Of a stretch of 64,000 bases of DNA, positions 45,862 to 54,449 are shown piece after piece (position 1 is the stretch's first letter; every line of letters begins with the position of its first letter). The position numbers and the translations under genes are program-made. Source of the DNA: Clostridiales bacterium (GTDB lineage: Bacteria; Bacillota; Clostridia; Lachnospirales; JAQSXR01). The notes below the pieces were generated by a model. The model made no database searches, was not told the DNA's origin, and saw only the letters and a program-made list of their open reading frames with translations. The stretch covers positions 186,001 to 250,000 of the forward strand of contig JAQSXR010000003.1 in NCBI GenBank assembly GCA_029256575.1, written 5' to 3'.

Positions 45862-45936
45862 ATGGAAGTTTTAATATTGCTACTTTTAGTATTTGCACTA
45901 CTCACCTACTTAGACAACAGATATACGAAAAAATAG
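45862..45936 (+). pseudogene. Truncated holin-like toxin gene (copy B)
   Basis: The reading frame from the internal ATG gives MEVLILLLLVFALL and the normal end DNRYTKK, 24 residues. There is no ribosome site and no promoter, since the chitinase terminator ends just upstream. Probably not expressed. The inverted-repeat terminator behind it is intact. Confidence 0.7.
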
Positions 45937-46022
45937 TTATCCTCTACCTGCAAGTTGTAGGATAACTATTTCTTTTTGGTAATCAACTGACGCGAAATGT
46001 GTCTTTGACTGTTTCTAATTTA

Positions 46023-46051
46023 ATGATATCAGAGGGTACTTGTTTTTGCAA
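46023..46051 (-). promoter_or_regulatory. Orphan antisense promoter (copy B)
   Basis: Minus strand TTGCAA (plus 46046-46051), 17 bases, TATCAT (plus 46023-46028); copy A has TATAAT. If active, it makes an antisense RNA with no partner mRNA of its own but with good complementarity to the 3' parts of copies A and C. The same region on plus is a terminator hairpin, GGGTACTTG with CAAGTACCC then T. Confidence 0.5.
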
Positions 46052-46194
46052 GTACCCTTTTTTATTGGTTTGCTTAGTATTGTTTCTAACTCATACCAAA
46101 TCAATCGATTAAAAATAAATCTTCTACTTCTCCTTTGTTTGCATTTCATTATAAGAATATTCTGAATCAAACGAAACAGTAAATCACTCTAATA

Positions 46195-46797
46195 TTATTT
46201 TATTAAATTCCCTGTGATATATCTATGAACGACATCATTGTTATCTTCTATTAATCTATTTAAAAATGTAAGATGAACTCCTGCATACATTTCCTTGTCA
46301 TAATTAATTTCTTTTTGTTGAATAAGTTTTCCACCCTTATTTAAAAAGTCCATTAGTTTTAATTTTTTTGAACAAATATCTCTTATATCATTTTCTTTAA
46401 GAAAAATTATCCCATAAGCTTCTGATGAAGGCTTAGGCTCTTTGCCAGTATATGATAAAAAGACAGCTGTTGAACGTGTTTTATCTCCAGTTATAATTAA
46501 TGGCTTAATATCCCATTCAATATTATTGGTTATCTCAGAATAGTTATTATCATCCCAATTTCTTTTATAAAAGGTACATGGGGAATCGAACAATTTTACT
46601 TCAATTGAGCCCTCCTCCTTAATTTCTCTTTCTAAAGATTGTAGTAAACTTTCATTTTTTTCAATGTGTCCACCCAATCGCATTATACCTAATCTTTCAC
46701 CTGAATTATCAGGACCAATCATAAATGCAAATGTATCTTGGTATAGAATAAAAGAACCTACTGTTATAAATCCTTTTAAAACACTTAACTCAAACAT
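46195..46797 (-). CDS. NUDIX hydrolase domain protein
   Basis: A 200-residue protein with a recognisable Nudix box, GGHIEKNESLLQSLEREIKE continuing EGS, in which the RExxEE core reads REIKEE, so metal-dependent hydrolysis of a nucleoside diphosphate derivative is plausible. The substrate is unknown. AGGGG precedes ATG on the minus strand. Its left neighbour is cassette copy B and its right neighbour a recombinase fossil. Confidence 0.75.
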   Translation of the reverse strand: MFELSVLKGFITVGSFILYQDTFAFMIGPDNSGERLGIMRLGGHIEKNESLLQSLEREIKEEGSIEVKLFDSPCTFYKRNWDDNNYSEITNNIEWDIKPLIITGDKTRSTAVFLSYTGKEPKPSSEAYGIIFLKENDIRDICSKKLKLMDFLNKGGKLIQQKEINYDKEMYAGVHLTFLNRLIEDNNDVVHRYITGNLIK

Positions 46798-46831
46798 TTT
46801 AACACTCCCCTTTAAGGTAATGTAAGTATAT

Positions 46832-46870
46832 GATTTCTATAATGAAAGGGTCAAGACTAAGCGTTCGCCA
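46832..46870 (+). pseudogene. Fragment of a tyrosine recombinase gene
   Basis: About 39 bases that match 38738-38777 of the recombinase gene closely; they encode MKGSRLSVR as in the intact protein. The rest of the gene is absent on both sides. Confidence 0.6.
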
Positions 46871-46923
46871 TTATTGTTTTATGTCATGTGTCAAAAAGAC
46901 TGGCATCTATATCATTAGGGATA

Positions 46924-47853
46924 TCATACATCAAATTGTTTATTTACGGGTATAAAAAAAGTATCACACCATCGGCCCATAGCATTCACAAAACTTTCAT
47001 CTTTGTAAACTTTACTATGATGTATAGCTATATATGCAATTATTGATAAAGCAGTAAATGCTTTAATATAGGAGCTATTTATTTTACGATTACCCATTGA
47101 TTCATATCCTGCTACAAGTGAAGAAATATACTCATCTTTATAAAGGCTGCCTATAATCTGGCCTAATTCCAATTCAGGAATACCATAACCTGATAGCGAA
47201 AAATCAATAGGTGAAAGATTACCTATATCATAGATGATGTTAGATTTACTTAAATCAGAATGAATTAATAAAAAGTTTTGTTTTTCCTCAGCTAGAATCC
47301 ATTTGATATGACTTAGAACTGTTTTTATCAGTTCATAGGACTGTTCTTCTATATGTTTCAGCTCATATGCATTTCTTATCTCATTTGAAACTCTATCAAT
47401 ATACACTTGATCGTAGTGGCATCTTGAAACATTAGTAATTGTTGCTGTAGCATTGTGCAATTTTCCAATCATTTGCCCGATTTGATAAACAAGTTCTTCT
47501 GTGATACTTGTATTAACTAATGTATCTCCATCTAGCCACGATAAAACAGTTACTAAATCGCCACTATTTAGACGGGTTACGTATTCACCAGCTATATTTC
47601 GTATTGGGAATTGTGTTTTTATGCTACCGATATTATGTAGTTTTGTTAAAAGTTCAATTTCACTTTCAATGAATATTTGTCTTGGAGTTGCTCCATAACT
47701 AATAGAAAAATCTAAGCCTTCTGCCGCATTGTGTATTCTCAATAAGTATTTATTGTCTTCATCTAATATTTTATATGTGATATTTTCATTATGTCGTATG
47801 AAAACTGCCTCTGGATTCTTAAAATTATAATTCTTAAGTGCTTCTTCAATCAT
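46924..47853 (-). CDS. APH/choline-kinase-like phosphotransferase
   Basis: A 309-residue protein of the aminoglycoside phosphotransferase/homoserine kinase fold. The catalytic loop reads IHSDLSKSNIIY (HxDxxxxN, about residues 199-210) and the metal Asp follows in PIDFSLSGYG. The N-terminus has NENITYKILDEDNKYLLRIH with the ATP-binding Lys position occupied by Arg (LLRIH), which is common in this group. The substrate is unknown; drug resistance should not be assumed. GAGGA lies upstream of ATG. Confidence 0.8.
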   Translation of the reverse strand: MIEEALKNYNFKNPEAVFIRHNENITYKILDEDNKYLLRIHNAAEGLDFSISYGATPRQIFIESEIELLTKLHNIGSIKTQFPIRNIAGEYVTRLNSGDLVTVLSWLDGDTLVNTSITEELVYQIGQMIGKLHNATATITNVSRCHYDQVYIDRVSNEIRNAYELKHIEEQSYELIKTVLSHIKWILAEEKQNFLLIHSDLSKSNIIYDIGNLSPIDFSLSGYGIPELELGQIIGSLYKDEYISSLVAGYESMGNRKINSSYIKAFTALSIIAYIAIHHSKVYKDESFVNAMGRWCDTFFIPVNKQFDV

Positions 47854-47993
47854 TCGTTTCCTCCTCTAGTACCTGCATTATTCGAATAATAGGATATCAT
47901 TAAACATGATTGTTTAATACCTTAATCTAAATATTTTTCCATAAAACAATTGCTAATAAATATAATGTAAGCTCTTTGGTTTTGATAGTTTAT

Positions 47994-48284
47994 CTACGAT
48001 TTAGAAATTATATTTACAAAAATAACAATTGCACAAACAAAAACAAATAATGAAACACCTAATGAAAAAATGGCTAATTTTCTATTTTTTTCCCAATGTT
48101 CTATTGCTTGAATCAGCATTACTATTCCCAGTAATGGTTCATTTATATATATCGCTTTGTCCCAAATCCCTATAAGTTGTATGAGTGCCAAAATTATTAC
48201 AATTATAGAACATGTAATCTTCGTAATTATTATTATCTTCCTATTCCCATTTTTTTCGTTTAGAATATTTTCTAGTCTATTCAT
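47994..48284 (-). CDS. Small membrane protein, DUF3953-like
   Basis: A 96-residue protein with a basic start, three hydrophobic helices (about 20-40, 48-62, 70-94) and the short pattern MLIQAIEHWEKNRK, similar to DUF3953 proteins. No function is known. GAGGTTG is upstream of ATG. The promoter at 48507-48535 leaves a leader of over 200 bases. Confidence 0.6.
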   Translation of the reverse strand: MNRLENILNEKNGNRKIIIITKITCSIIVIILALIQLIGIWDKAIYINEPLLGIVMLIQAIEHWEKNRKLAIFSLGVSLFVFVCAIVIFVNIISKS

Positions 48285-48506
48285 AAATCAACCTCATTTC
48301 TGCAAAATATTTATTGATTATTGCTATCAATAGCGTAATACTGATCCCCCCAACCAGTTATAAACACATATCCAATTATTATTTGAAACAAAGACAAGTA
48401 ACCTACACTATACACCAATAATTTAAGCGAAGTGTATGTTATTATATTATTTTTATTAGAATTATTTTTCTCATAAAATAAATGCGGAAATAACTTGCAT
48501 CCTTCT

Positions 48507-48535
48507 ATTTTATCATAAATCCCATACTATTCCAA
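48507..48535 (-). promoter_or_regulatory. Promoter of the DUF3953-like gene, shared repeat type
   Basis: Minus strand TTGGAA (plus 48530-48535), 17 bases, TAAAAT (plus 48507-48512). The spacer TAGTATGGGATTTATGA is shared with the promoters at 43914-43942 and 57680-57708, apart from a few bases. Confidence 0.6.
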
Positions 48536-48571
48536 TTGCATTAATTAAATACTATTATCGGCACCTCACAA

Positions 48572-48640
48572 ACCGGAAACGAAGATGCGCTCTTTCTGAA
48601 AGGATCAAGACTTAGCGAGCGTCAGATTCAAGAAATAGTA
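48572..48640 (+). pseudogene. Second fragment of a tyrosine recombinase gene
   Basis: Encodes TGNEDALFLKGSRLSERQIQ followed by EIV. The intact recombinase at 38.7 kb has SGHEDALFLSMKGSRLSVRQ and IQELV at that place. A two-codon deletion and several substitutions set it apart, so it comes from a relative rather than a recent copy. Confidence 0.75.
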
Positions 48641-48881
48641 TAACGCCTGTAAAATCACAAGACTATGTAATAATTATTGACTTGTAAATTATTACAGTTT
48701 ATTATATGTATTATCTCAATACTTATTTGGTGTGTTAATTTATGTGGTTAATTTAATTAATTTAGTAAATTTATATAATATTCATTATGAGCGTATTAAC
48801 TCTCCAACCTACAAATACTTGCAAAAATTGTCGGGTATTTGTTTTTAACCTATATTATACTTAACGTGAAAGGAGAAGTAT

Positions 48882-49724
48882 ATGGATACTCTGGAAAACA
48901 TGAAACAAGCAATTGATTATATCGAAAACAATCTTGATCGAGAAATTGAATATGCAAGGATTGCACAAATCGCATTATGCTCTCAATATCACTTTCAGCG
49001 CATGTTTGGTTTCCTTATCGGCGTTCCGCTATCCGAGTATATAAGGCGACGTCGTTTAACCCTTGCCGCTTTTGACTTGCAGAATGGTAACGAAAAGATA
49101 ATTGATATTGCCTTGAAGTATGGCTATAATTCGCCTGATTCGTTTTCTCGTGCATTTATAGCAATGCATGGAATTGTACCGTCAAAAGCAAGAGAAAAAG
49201 GCATATCCTTAAAGGCGTATCCTCGTATAACATTTTCTTTATCACTGAAAGGAGTTGTTGAGATGAACTACAGAGTTGAGAAAAAAGATTCATTTGTCAT
49301 TGTAGGTATAAAGCAGAGATTTTCCAATGTTGAGGGTTTGGGTGAAAACATAGGGAAGATGTGGGGAGAGACACCAGCTGATACAATTGGGCAAATCTCC
49401 TGTCTTGGAGATGGGCTAGTGGGTGTATACAGCGGAATGTATGAAGACAATACGACTGATTACTACATTGCCGCCATAACGGAAAAAGATTGTCCCAAAA
49501 CAATGTGCAAGCTTGAAGTACCATCTCTTACGTGGGCAGTATTTGAAATAACCGGACCCATGCCTACAGCAATGGCAGAAATATGGGGACGTATTTTTTC
49601 CGAGTGGTTCCCTACCTCTGGTTATGAGCATGGCGACGCGCCAGAAATGGAATGGTACTCGAAAGGTGATTTGAGTGCATCTGATTACAAAAGTGAAATA
49701 TGGATACCAGTTATTAAAAAGTAA
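48882..49724 (+). CDS. AraC family regulator with a GyrI-like effector domain
   Basis: A 280-residue protein: an N-terminal AraC-type double helix-turn-helix (about 8-108; FQRMFGFLIGVPLSEYIRRR and IALKYGYNSPDSFSRAFIAM) and a C-terminal GyrI/AraC-E-bind domain (about 125-280) that binds small molecules. This domain order is that of Rob/SoxS-like multidrug regulators of Firmicutes. AAGGAG precedes ATG. The target may be the adjacent radical SAM gene or itself. Confidence 0.9.
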   Translation: MDTLENMKQAIDYIENNLDREIEYARIAQIALCSQYHFQRMFGFLIGVPLSEYIRRRRLTLAAFDLQNGNEKIIDIALKYGYNSPDSFSRAFIAMHGIVPSKAREKGISLKAYPRITFSLSLKGVVEMNYRVEKKDSFVIVGIKQRFSNVEGLGENIGKMWGETPADTIGQISCLGDGLVGVYSGMYEDNTTDYYIAAITEKDCPKTMCKLEVPSLTWAVFEITGPMPTAMAEIWGRIFSEWFPTSGYEHGDAPEMEWYSKGDLSASDYKSEIWIPVIKK

Positions 49725-49793
49725 TGTTTCTAATACGCAATTATCTGGTACTCAATATATACTTCTTTGTACTAGTGAATTTAGAGGTGATTT

Positions 49794-50687
49794 ATGGAAT
49801 ATATAGATGCTAAGACGATTGTAAGAAAATGTATACCTAATCAAGATTATCTCTCGTTTGATTATGCTATGGATATATATCGGGGCTGTAGCCACGGATG
49901 CATATATTGTTATGCCCGATGTAATTATTACGAAAAAACTGATAATTTCGACTGCATAAGAGTAAAAAGGGACGCATTGCAAATAATTCGCGACGAACTT
50001 AGGCGTAAGGCAAAAACAGGCGTCGTATTAATGGGAGGCGTATCTGATTCATACAATCCGAAAGAAAAGGAACTAAAATTAACAAGAAATGCTTTAGAAT
50101 TAATCAACGCATTTAATTTTGGAGCATGCATTATTACAAAAAGCAATTTGGTTACCAGAGATACAGATATTTTTTCAGACATAAAGGAACATTCCCCTAC
50201 CAGCGTTAACTTTTCTATTACTTGTTCGGATGACGAAACCTGCAAAAAGGTTGAACCATTTGTCTCAACTACAAAAGAAAGATTCGAAGCAATTGAATAT
50301 TTATCAAAAAACGGAATAACAACTGGTGTATTAATGGATCTTGTGATTCCGTTTATAACAGATACTATAGAAAACGTGCAAGAAATGGTGAAAAAAGCTA
50401 AGTATTACGGCGCTAATTATATATACCTTTCAACTCAAGTAACCATGGCCGATGTTCAGCGTGACTATTTTCTTCATGAAGCTGAAAAACATTATCCTGG
50501 AATTTCAGAAAAATTTTTGCAACGATATAAAAATTACTACCACTGCTGGTCGTTCAACGGTAAAAAATTGTGGAATACATTTGTAGAAACATGTGAGAAA
50601 GAGAATATGAACTATGATATGAGGGCAGCTAATCAAAGGCTAAGGTCCGGATATAACTCTATTCAATATACACTTAAGTTATATTAA
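49794..50687 (+). CDS. Radical SAM protein of the SPL/Rv2578c type
   Basis: A 297-residue radical SAM protein with CSHGCIYCYAR (CxxxCxxC, about residues 32-42), MGGVSDSYNPKEKELKLTR and ITKSNLVTRD, the pattern of the SPL-family proteins related to spore photoproduct lyase. Repair of DNA is possible but unproven for this subgroup. AGAGGTG precedes ATG. It lies 69 bases after the AraC-type regulator, so co-transcription is possible. Confidence 0.88.
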   Translation: MEYIDAKTIVRKCIPNQDYLSFDYAMDIYRGCSHGCIYCYARCNYYEKTDNFDCIRVKRDALQIIRDELRRKAKTGVVLMGGVSDSYNPKEKELKLTRNALELINAFNFGACIITKSNLVTRDTDIFSDIKEHSPTSVNFSITCSDDETCKKVEPFVSTTKERFEAIEYLSKNGITTGVLMDLVIPFITDTIENVQEMVKKAKYYGANYIYLSTQVTMADVQRDYFLHEAEKHYPGISEKFLQRYKNYYHCWSFNGKKLWNTFVETCEKENMNYDMRAANQRLRSGYNSIQYTLKLY

Positions 50688-50728
50688 CAAGTGCGTAGTT
50701 ATTTGAATTAACTACGCACTTGCTTTAT
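50688..50728. terminator. Bidirectional terminator between convergent genes
   Basis: A perfect 13-pair stem, AAGTGCGTAGTTA with its complement, around a seven-base loop at 50702-50708. Confidence 0.85.
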
Positions 50729-50777
50729 TCAAATAACCTTCAATATCCTAGTTTTTTCCATAGTCAAACCAACCACC

Positions 50778-51188
50778 CTAAATAATAACCCCTTCCAGAT
50801 GATCCACCTCATGCTGTATTATCTGTGCTGTCCACCCCTGAAAAGTTTGCTTCTGTTTCTTGAAGTTCTGGTCTTCGTATTCCACTTCTATGGTCTCATA
50901 TCGCTTTGTCTTACGAACTCCGGTCAAAGATAGGCATCCCTCTTCTGTTTCGTAAGGCTTTAGCTTCTTTGTGATAACAGGATTCACCATAGGAATAATA
51001 GAAACCCCAATACTAAATACAATAATTCGCTTTTTTATGCCTATCATATTCGCTGCCATTCCAACGCAATGCTCCGTATTTGCTTTTAAGGTATCCATCA
51101 AATCCACAATGACAGCTGCATCTTCTTTTGTTGCAATATCAGACTTTTGTTTTAGAAACAATTCATCTCTTACGATTGGTTTTACCAC
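50778..51188 (-). CDS. def: Peptide deformylase
   Basis: Removes the formyl group from nascent peptides. The 136-residue protein has motif 1 as CVGMAANMIG (usually GxGxAAxQ, here Asn replaces Gln), motif 2 EGCLSL with the metal Cys, and motif 3 QHEVDHLEG with two metal His and the catalytic Glu. The start is a GTG with GAGGAT upstream. The replaced Gln of motif 1 is seen in type III-like or paralogous deformylases, so it may be an accessory enzyme. It could be the last gene of the NAD operon. Confidence 0.9.
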   Translation of the reverse strand: MVKPIVRDELFLKQKSDIATKEDAAVIVDLMDTLKANTEHCVGMAANMIGIKKRIIVFSIGVSIIPMVNPVITKKLKPYETEEGCLSLTGVRKTKRYETIEVEYEDQNFKKQKQTFQGWTAQIIQHEVDHLEGVII

Positions 51189-51308
51189 TTATCCTCATTC
51201 CTTCCATGTCTTGCTTGAATTCTCTAACATCCTCTAATTCTAGTATTTCACCTGTTCTGCCTTTCATAACATCGAATATTTCTCTTCAATTGAATTACTA
51301 CCATTTAA

Positions 51309-52193
51309 TTACATCCGTTTTTCAACATTCCGTTGATATAATTTGGACGGCCTATGTCCTTGTCCTTCTACCCTTTTTTCAGTTTCAACCACATAGTCCG
51401 CAATTTTCCGTCGGAAATTAGCCGTTATTAATTCTTCTCCTAATACTGTTTCATAAACCTGCTGTAGATCTGTTAATGTAAAATAATCAGGTAAAAGTTC
51501 AAACGCTAACATAGAGGTATTTAAGTTTTCTCGTAACTGACTAATTGCGTAAGCAATAATCTTTGCATGGTCAAAGGCGATACCCTCTGTCTTTCGAATA
51601 TCATATGTTATCTTGTGTCTTTTTGATGAAAGGTCAATACTTACCTCTATCAGAGCGGAAAGCGTGAGGTCTAGATGGCAAAGCTGTAATTGATATTGTT
51701 TCTTAATAACTTGTTTATTAGCTATCTCTTCTGTTTTAGTATCGATTAAATCATATGTGATATTAAACCACTTTGCATCTACTGCATCATCCCCTGGATT
51801 CAAATGATACTGCTCTTCTTCCGCCAATGCCATAAAAGAACAAGATACAATCCAGCCTCTCGGATCACGTTTGGGTTCACTAAAGCAATGTATCTGCGAT
51901 AGGCAAATGTCTGTCACTCCTGCTTCTTCTTCTAACTCTCTATATGCCGTTGCTTCTACTGTTTCACCTGTTCGAACAAATCCACCTGGCAATGCCCAGA
52001 AATTCATGTAGGGATGTTCTCCACGTTTAATTAATAAAAGTGAAAATGCTTTTTCTGGTAATTTCCTATAGTCTTTTGTCTCTTTGCTAATTATTGTAAA
52101 TGCTACCATATCCGCTGCAAGGGATGGCCTATCATAATCACTTTGATTATAGGCTGTCAAAAATGAGCTTTCATCTTTATGTTTTAATTCCAT
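51309..52193 (-). CDS. nrtR: NrtR-type NUDIX regulator of NAD metabolism
   Basis: A 294-residue protein with an N-terminal Nudix domain (GGFVRTGETVEATAYRELEE then EAG) and a C-terminal winged helix (about 205-290; DYFTLTDLQQVYETVLG and ITANFRRKIADYVVE), the architecture of NrtR, an ADP-ribose-sensing repressor of NAD genes. The preceding gene is nadE, and the NAD salvage genes follow upstream in one operon, which supports this. A palindrome over the operon promoter (55800-55822) is the likely operator. Confidence 0.9.
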   Translation of the reverse strand: MELKHKDESSFLTAYNQSDYDRPSLAADMVAFTIISKETKDYRKLPEKAFSLLLIKRGEHPYMNFWALPGGFVRTGETVEATAYRELEEEAGVTDICLSQIHCFSEPKRDPRGWIVSCSFMALAEEEQYHLNPGDDAVDAKWFNITYDLIDTKTEEIANKQVIKKQYQLQLCHLDLTLSALIEVSIDLSSKRHKITYDIRKTEGIAFDHAKIIAYAISQLRENLNTSMLAFELLPDYFTLTDLQQVYETVLGEELITANFRRKIADYVVETEKRVEGQGHRPSKLYQRNVEKRM

Positions 52194-52232
52194 AATTTAT
52201 CCCTTCTTATTCTTAAATATTTCATTATTAAC

Positions 52233-52970
52233 TTAACCGTTATATTCAAAACAAGGCATTAATTCTAATTTAAACCGATTCCTTGTATGCATTTCATCAA
52301 TCTTTGCTTTAATCATTTCATCTGGACAAACGCCAAGGCGGATATACTGATCCAATGTATCATAGGTAAACCCTAAATTATCTTCATCCGTTTTCCCACA
52401 AAGCCCATCAATTGGCACCTTATCAACCAACAAATCGGGCAATCCTAACACTCTTCCTATCGCTTTCACTTCCGTAACCGTTAATTGTGAGAGTGGGCTA
52501 AAATCACCTGCACCATCTCCATATCTAGTTGCATAGCCAACCCAGTCCTCTGACAAATTGCATGTATTGGCAACCCTTCCATTGTTGGATTGCGAAACGC
52601 CATAGAGTGTTACCATACGAATTCTAGCTGGCATATTAATTTGTGTTTGTTCCGATAACGTTCCAATGGCTTTTTCAATCGTGCCATAAAGCGCTTCATA
52701 CGCACTTTCAATATTAACCACTACATGTTTAATCTGTAAATAATCCACTAATTCTTGTGCCATATTAATATCTGCTTGAATGCCATTTGGCATTAAAACC
52801 CCCATTACCCTATCCTTACCCAATGCTTCCACGCAAAGAGCCGCGACTACAGAACTATCTTTCCCCCCAGAAATACCAACAATTGCAAGACATCCCTTTC
52901 CATTTTCATCAAACCAATTTCGTATCCACTCTACCACATCATCTTTCACTTTTTTCGCATCAAATGCCAT
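52233..52970 (-). CDS. nadE: NH3-dependent NAD synthetase
   Basis: Amidates nicotinic acid adenine dinucleotide to NAD. The 245-residue protein has the PP-loop ISGGKDSSVVAALCVEALG (about 31-49), TCNLSEDWVGYATRYGDGAG and the loop DGLCGKTDEDNLGFTYDTLD. There is no glutaminase domain, so ammonia is used. GGAGGT precedes ATG; the start overlaps the stop of the phosphoribosyltransferase gene by one base. Confidence 0.95.
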   Translation of the reverse strand: MAFDAKKVKDDVVEWIRNWFDENGKGCLAIVGISGGKDSSVVAALCVEALGKDRVMGVLMPNGIQADINMAQELVDYLQIKHVVVNIESAYEALYGTIEKAIGTLSEQTQINMPARIRMVTLYGVSQSNNGRVANTCNLSEDWVGYATRYGDGAGDFSPLSQLTVTEVKAIGRVLGLPDLLVDKVPIDGLCGKTDEDNLGFTYDTLDQYIRLGVCPDEMIKAKIDEMHTRNRFKLELMPCFEYNG

Positions 52971-54448
52971 TAAAATTTACCTCCATGTAATAGATTTCGT
53001 ATTTCTGAGAGACTATATTCTTTCACCATTTTTCCATCTCTAAATACACATGCTAAAAGGTTTTTCTGCTCCTGTGGAAATGTATTTTTATCATAACCAT
53101 CCTCATAGATCATGATGCCCGCAGCATTTTTATAGACACGACACATCCCACTCTGAGACTTTTTAAAATTGCCGGTATCGGTCTTTGGATCTTTAAAAAT
53201 CATGATAGGTGTTTCCCCAATTTCACCGTAGGTTGCTTTCACTGCAATGCCAAATGTATCTCTTGTAAATGGCTTATACACTCCCTCTTCCTCTAGACAT
53301 TGCATGGAGAAACTACCAACACCAAGTACTACATTATTACAAGCAAATCCCTTTTCAACCAACCTTTTATATATGGATTCTGCTCTTTGTGGGGTAATGC
53401 TGTCTCCATAAATAGCTTTCACATGGGAGTCTAACACCTTATATCCTTTTGAATTCACACTTCCACCAAAAATATCCCATAAATGAAACACGGTATCCGT
53501 TACAACTTGAATCGGATCTCCACTATCACCTCGTATCAGTAGTGTCCCATTATGATTCAATATCTCATGTTTACATTCAACTAATAAATTGTCCACCAGA
53601 TTCCAGTAATCATAACTGTCACTTACCATAGAGAATGAATGATTCGGATATACCTTTGTTAGCAAGCGACGAAGCATGGTCACTTCATCTTTATCCACAG
53701 CCGTATTACTGCACATAACCGAATGCTCTGTACTAATAGAACCATAAGCAACGGGTTCTTTGGTACAATCACAATTATAATAATGTTCTAAGAATGGAAT
53801 CGCTGGTACAGTTGCTGTATTTAAGAAAGAGAGGCAAAAAGCGGCACTACTTTTTGTGGCACTCTCTAAGCTTTCTTGACCACGCATACTAAAGTCACCT
53901 AATGCTCTTGCTCTTGGCACATCCTCTTCCACACTCATATCAAAATATTGATTCACAAGCATTCGGTATTTATAACCCACATTAGCTGAAATCATAGGGT
54001 GCCATAAAGAACAGCTCATAATCGTTTCAATGGAATTCACTAACCAGGCAAAATTAGGATGAGTATTACTAATCTCTAACATTGGTACCTTGATTGGGAC
54101 TCTTGTTCCCTCAGCTATAGCTTTAATCTCCAATGGTAGATAACCAAGGTCATATAATTCTCCTACCTTCGCATCATTATAAGAGCCCTTTCCTAACGTG
54201 TACGACAGAATGCGGTTATATTCTTCAAGTACCTTTTCTCTTGTTTTACCAAAGAAATAATCATTGAAATATTCGATCAAGTACTGCTTAATGAACGCCT
54301 GCAGTCCAAACATAATCAATTTGTCTTCCTGCTCAATTCTGGTCATCCGAGGTGTGAAATAGGATACTAATTTGGTAATCCCCTCAGGATATTGTTCACT
54401 ATGCACTGTTTTATAAAAATCACATAATAGAAGCGCTGGTGTATTCAT
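52970..54448 (-). CDS. Nicotinate/nicotinamide phosphoribosyltransferase (NAMPT/NadV-like)
   Basis: Joins nicotinamide or nicotinate to PRPP. The ATG at 54448 is chosen because AAAGGGG just upstream is its ribosome site; an ATG at 54466 would put that site inside the gene. About 492 residues with DFYKTVHSEQYP, GDFSMRGQESLES, TEHSVMCS, SDSYDYWNL and IRGDSGDP, an end-to-end match to the NAMPT/NadV group. The position of human NAMPT Asp219, which reads the amide of nicotinamide, is Ala here (NTATVPA), so nicotinate may be preferred. The presence of pncA fits that. Confidence 0.88.
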   Translation of the reverse strand: MNTPALLLCDFYKTVHSEQYPEGITKLVSYFTPRMTRIEQEDKLIMFGLQAFIKQYLIEYFNDYFFGKTREKVLEEYNRILSYTLGKGSYNDAKVGELYDLGYLPLEIKAIAEGTRVPIKVPMLEISNTHPNFAWLVNSIETIMSCSLWHPMISANVGYKYRMLVNQYFDMSVEEDVPRARALGDFSMRGQESLESATKSSAAFCLSFLNTATVPAIPFLEHYYNCDCTKEPVAYGSISTEHSVMCSNTAVDKDEVTMLRRLLTKVYPNHSFSMVSDSYDYWNLVDNLLVECKHEILNHNGTLLIRGDSGDPIQVVTDTVFHLWDIFGGSVNSKGYKVLDSHVKAIYGDSITPQRAESIYKRLVEKGFACNNVVLGVGSFSMQCLEEEGVYKPFTRDTFGIAVKATYGEIGETPIMIFKDPKTDTGNFKKSQSGMCRVYKNAAGIMIYEDGYDKNTFPQEQKNLLACVFRDGKMVKEYSLSEIRNLLHGGKF

Positions 54449-54449
54449 A

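Larger units (their letters stand above)
45856..46094 (+). repeat. Cassette copy B, lacking the promoter and leader
   Basis: Begins abruptly after the chitinase terminator at CAATTATGGAAG and then follows copy A to the shared GCTTAGTATTGTTTCT segment (46070-46086), with one short deletion near 46070. The LexA-like box, promoter, leader and first three codons of the toxin are missing. Confidence 0.85.
48285..48881. other. Intergenic region with a promoter and a recombinase fossil
   Basis: About 597 bases holding the minus-strand promoter at 48507-48535 and the recombinase fragment at 48572-48640. The remainder is AT-rich and I see nothing further in it except the AAAGGAG ribosome site of the AraC-type gene. 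Confidence 0.5.

Noticed and set aside
46924-47853. Aminoglycoside resistance gene
   Set aside because: Only the general kinase fold is supported; no features single out an aminoglycoside substrate.
49268-49631. Minus-strand ORFs inside the AraC-type gene
   Set aside because: Shadows of a well-supported gene on the plus strand.
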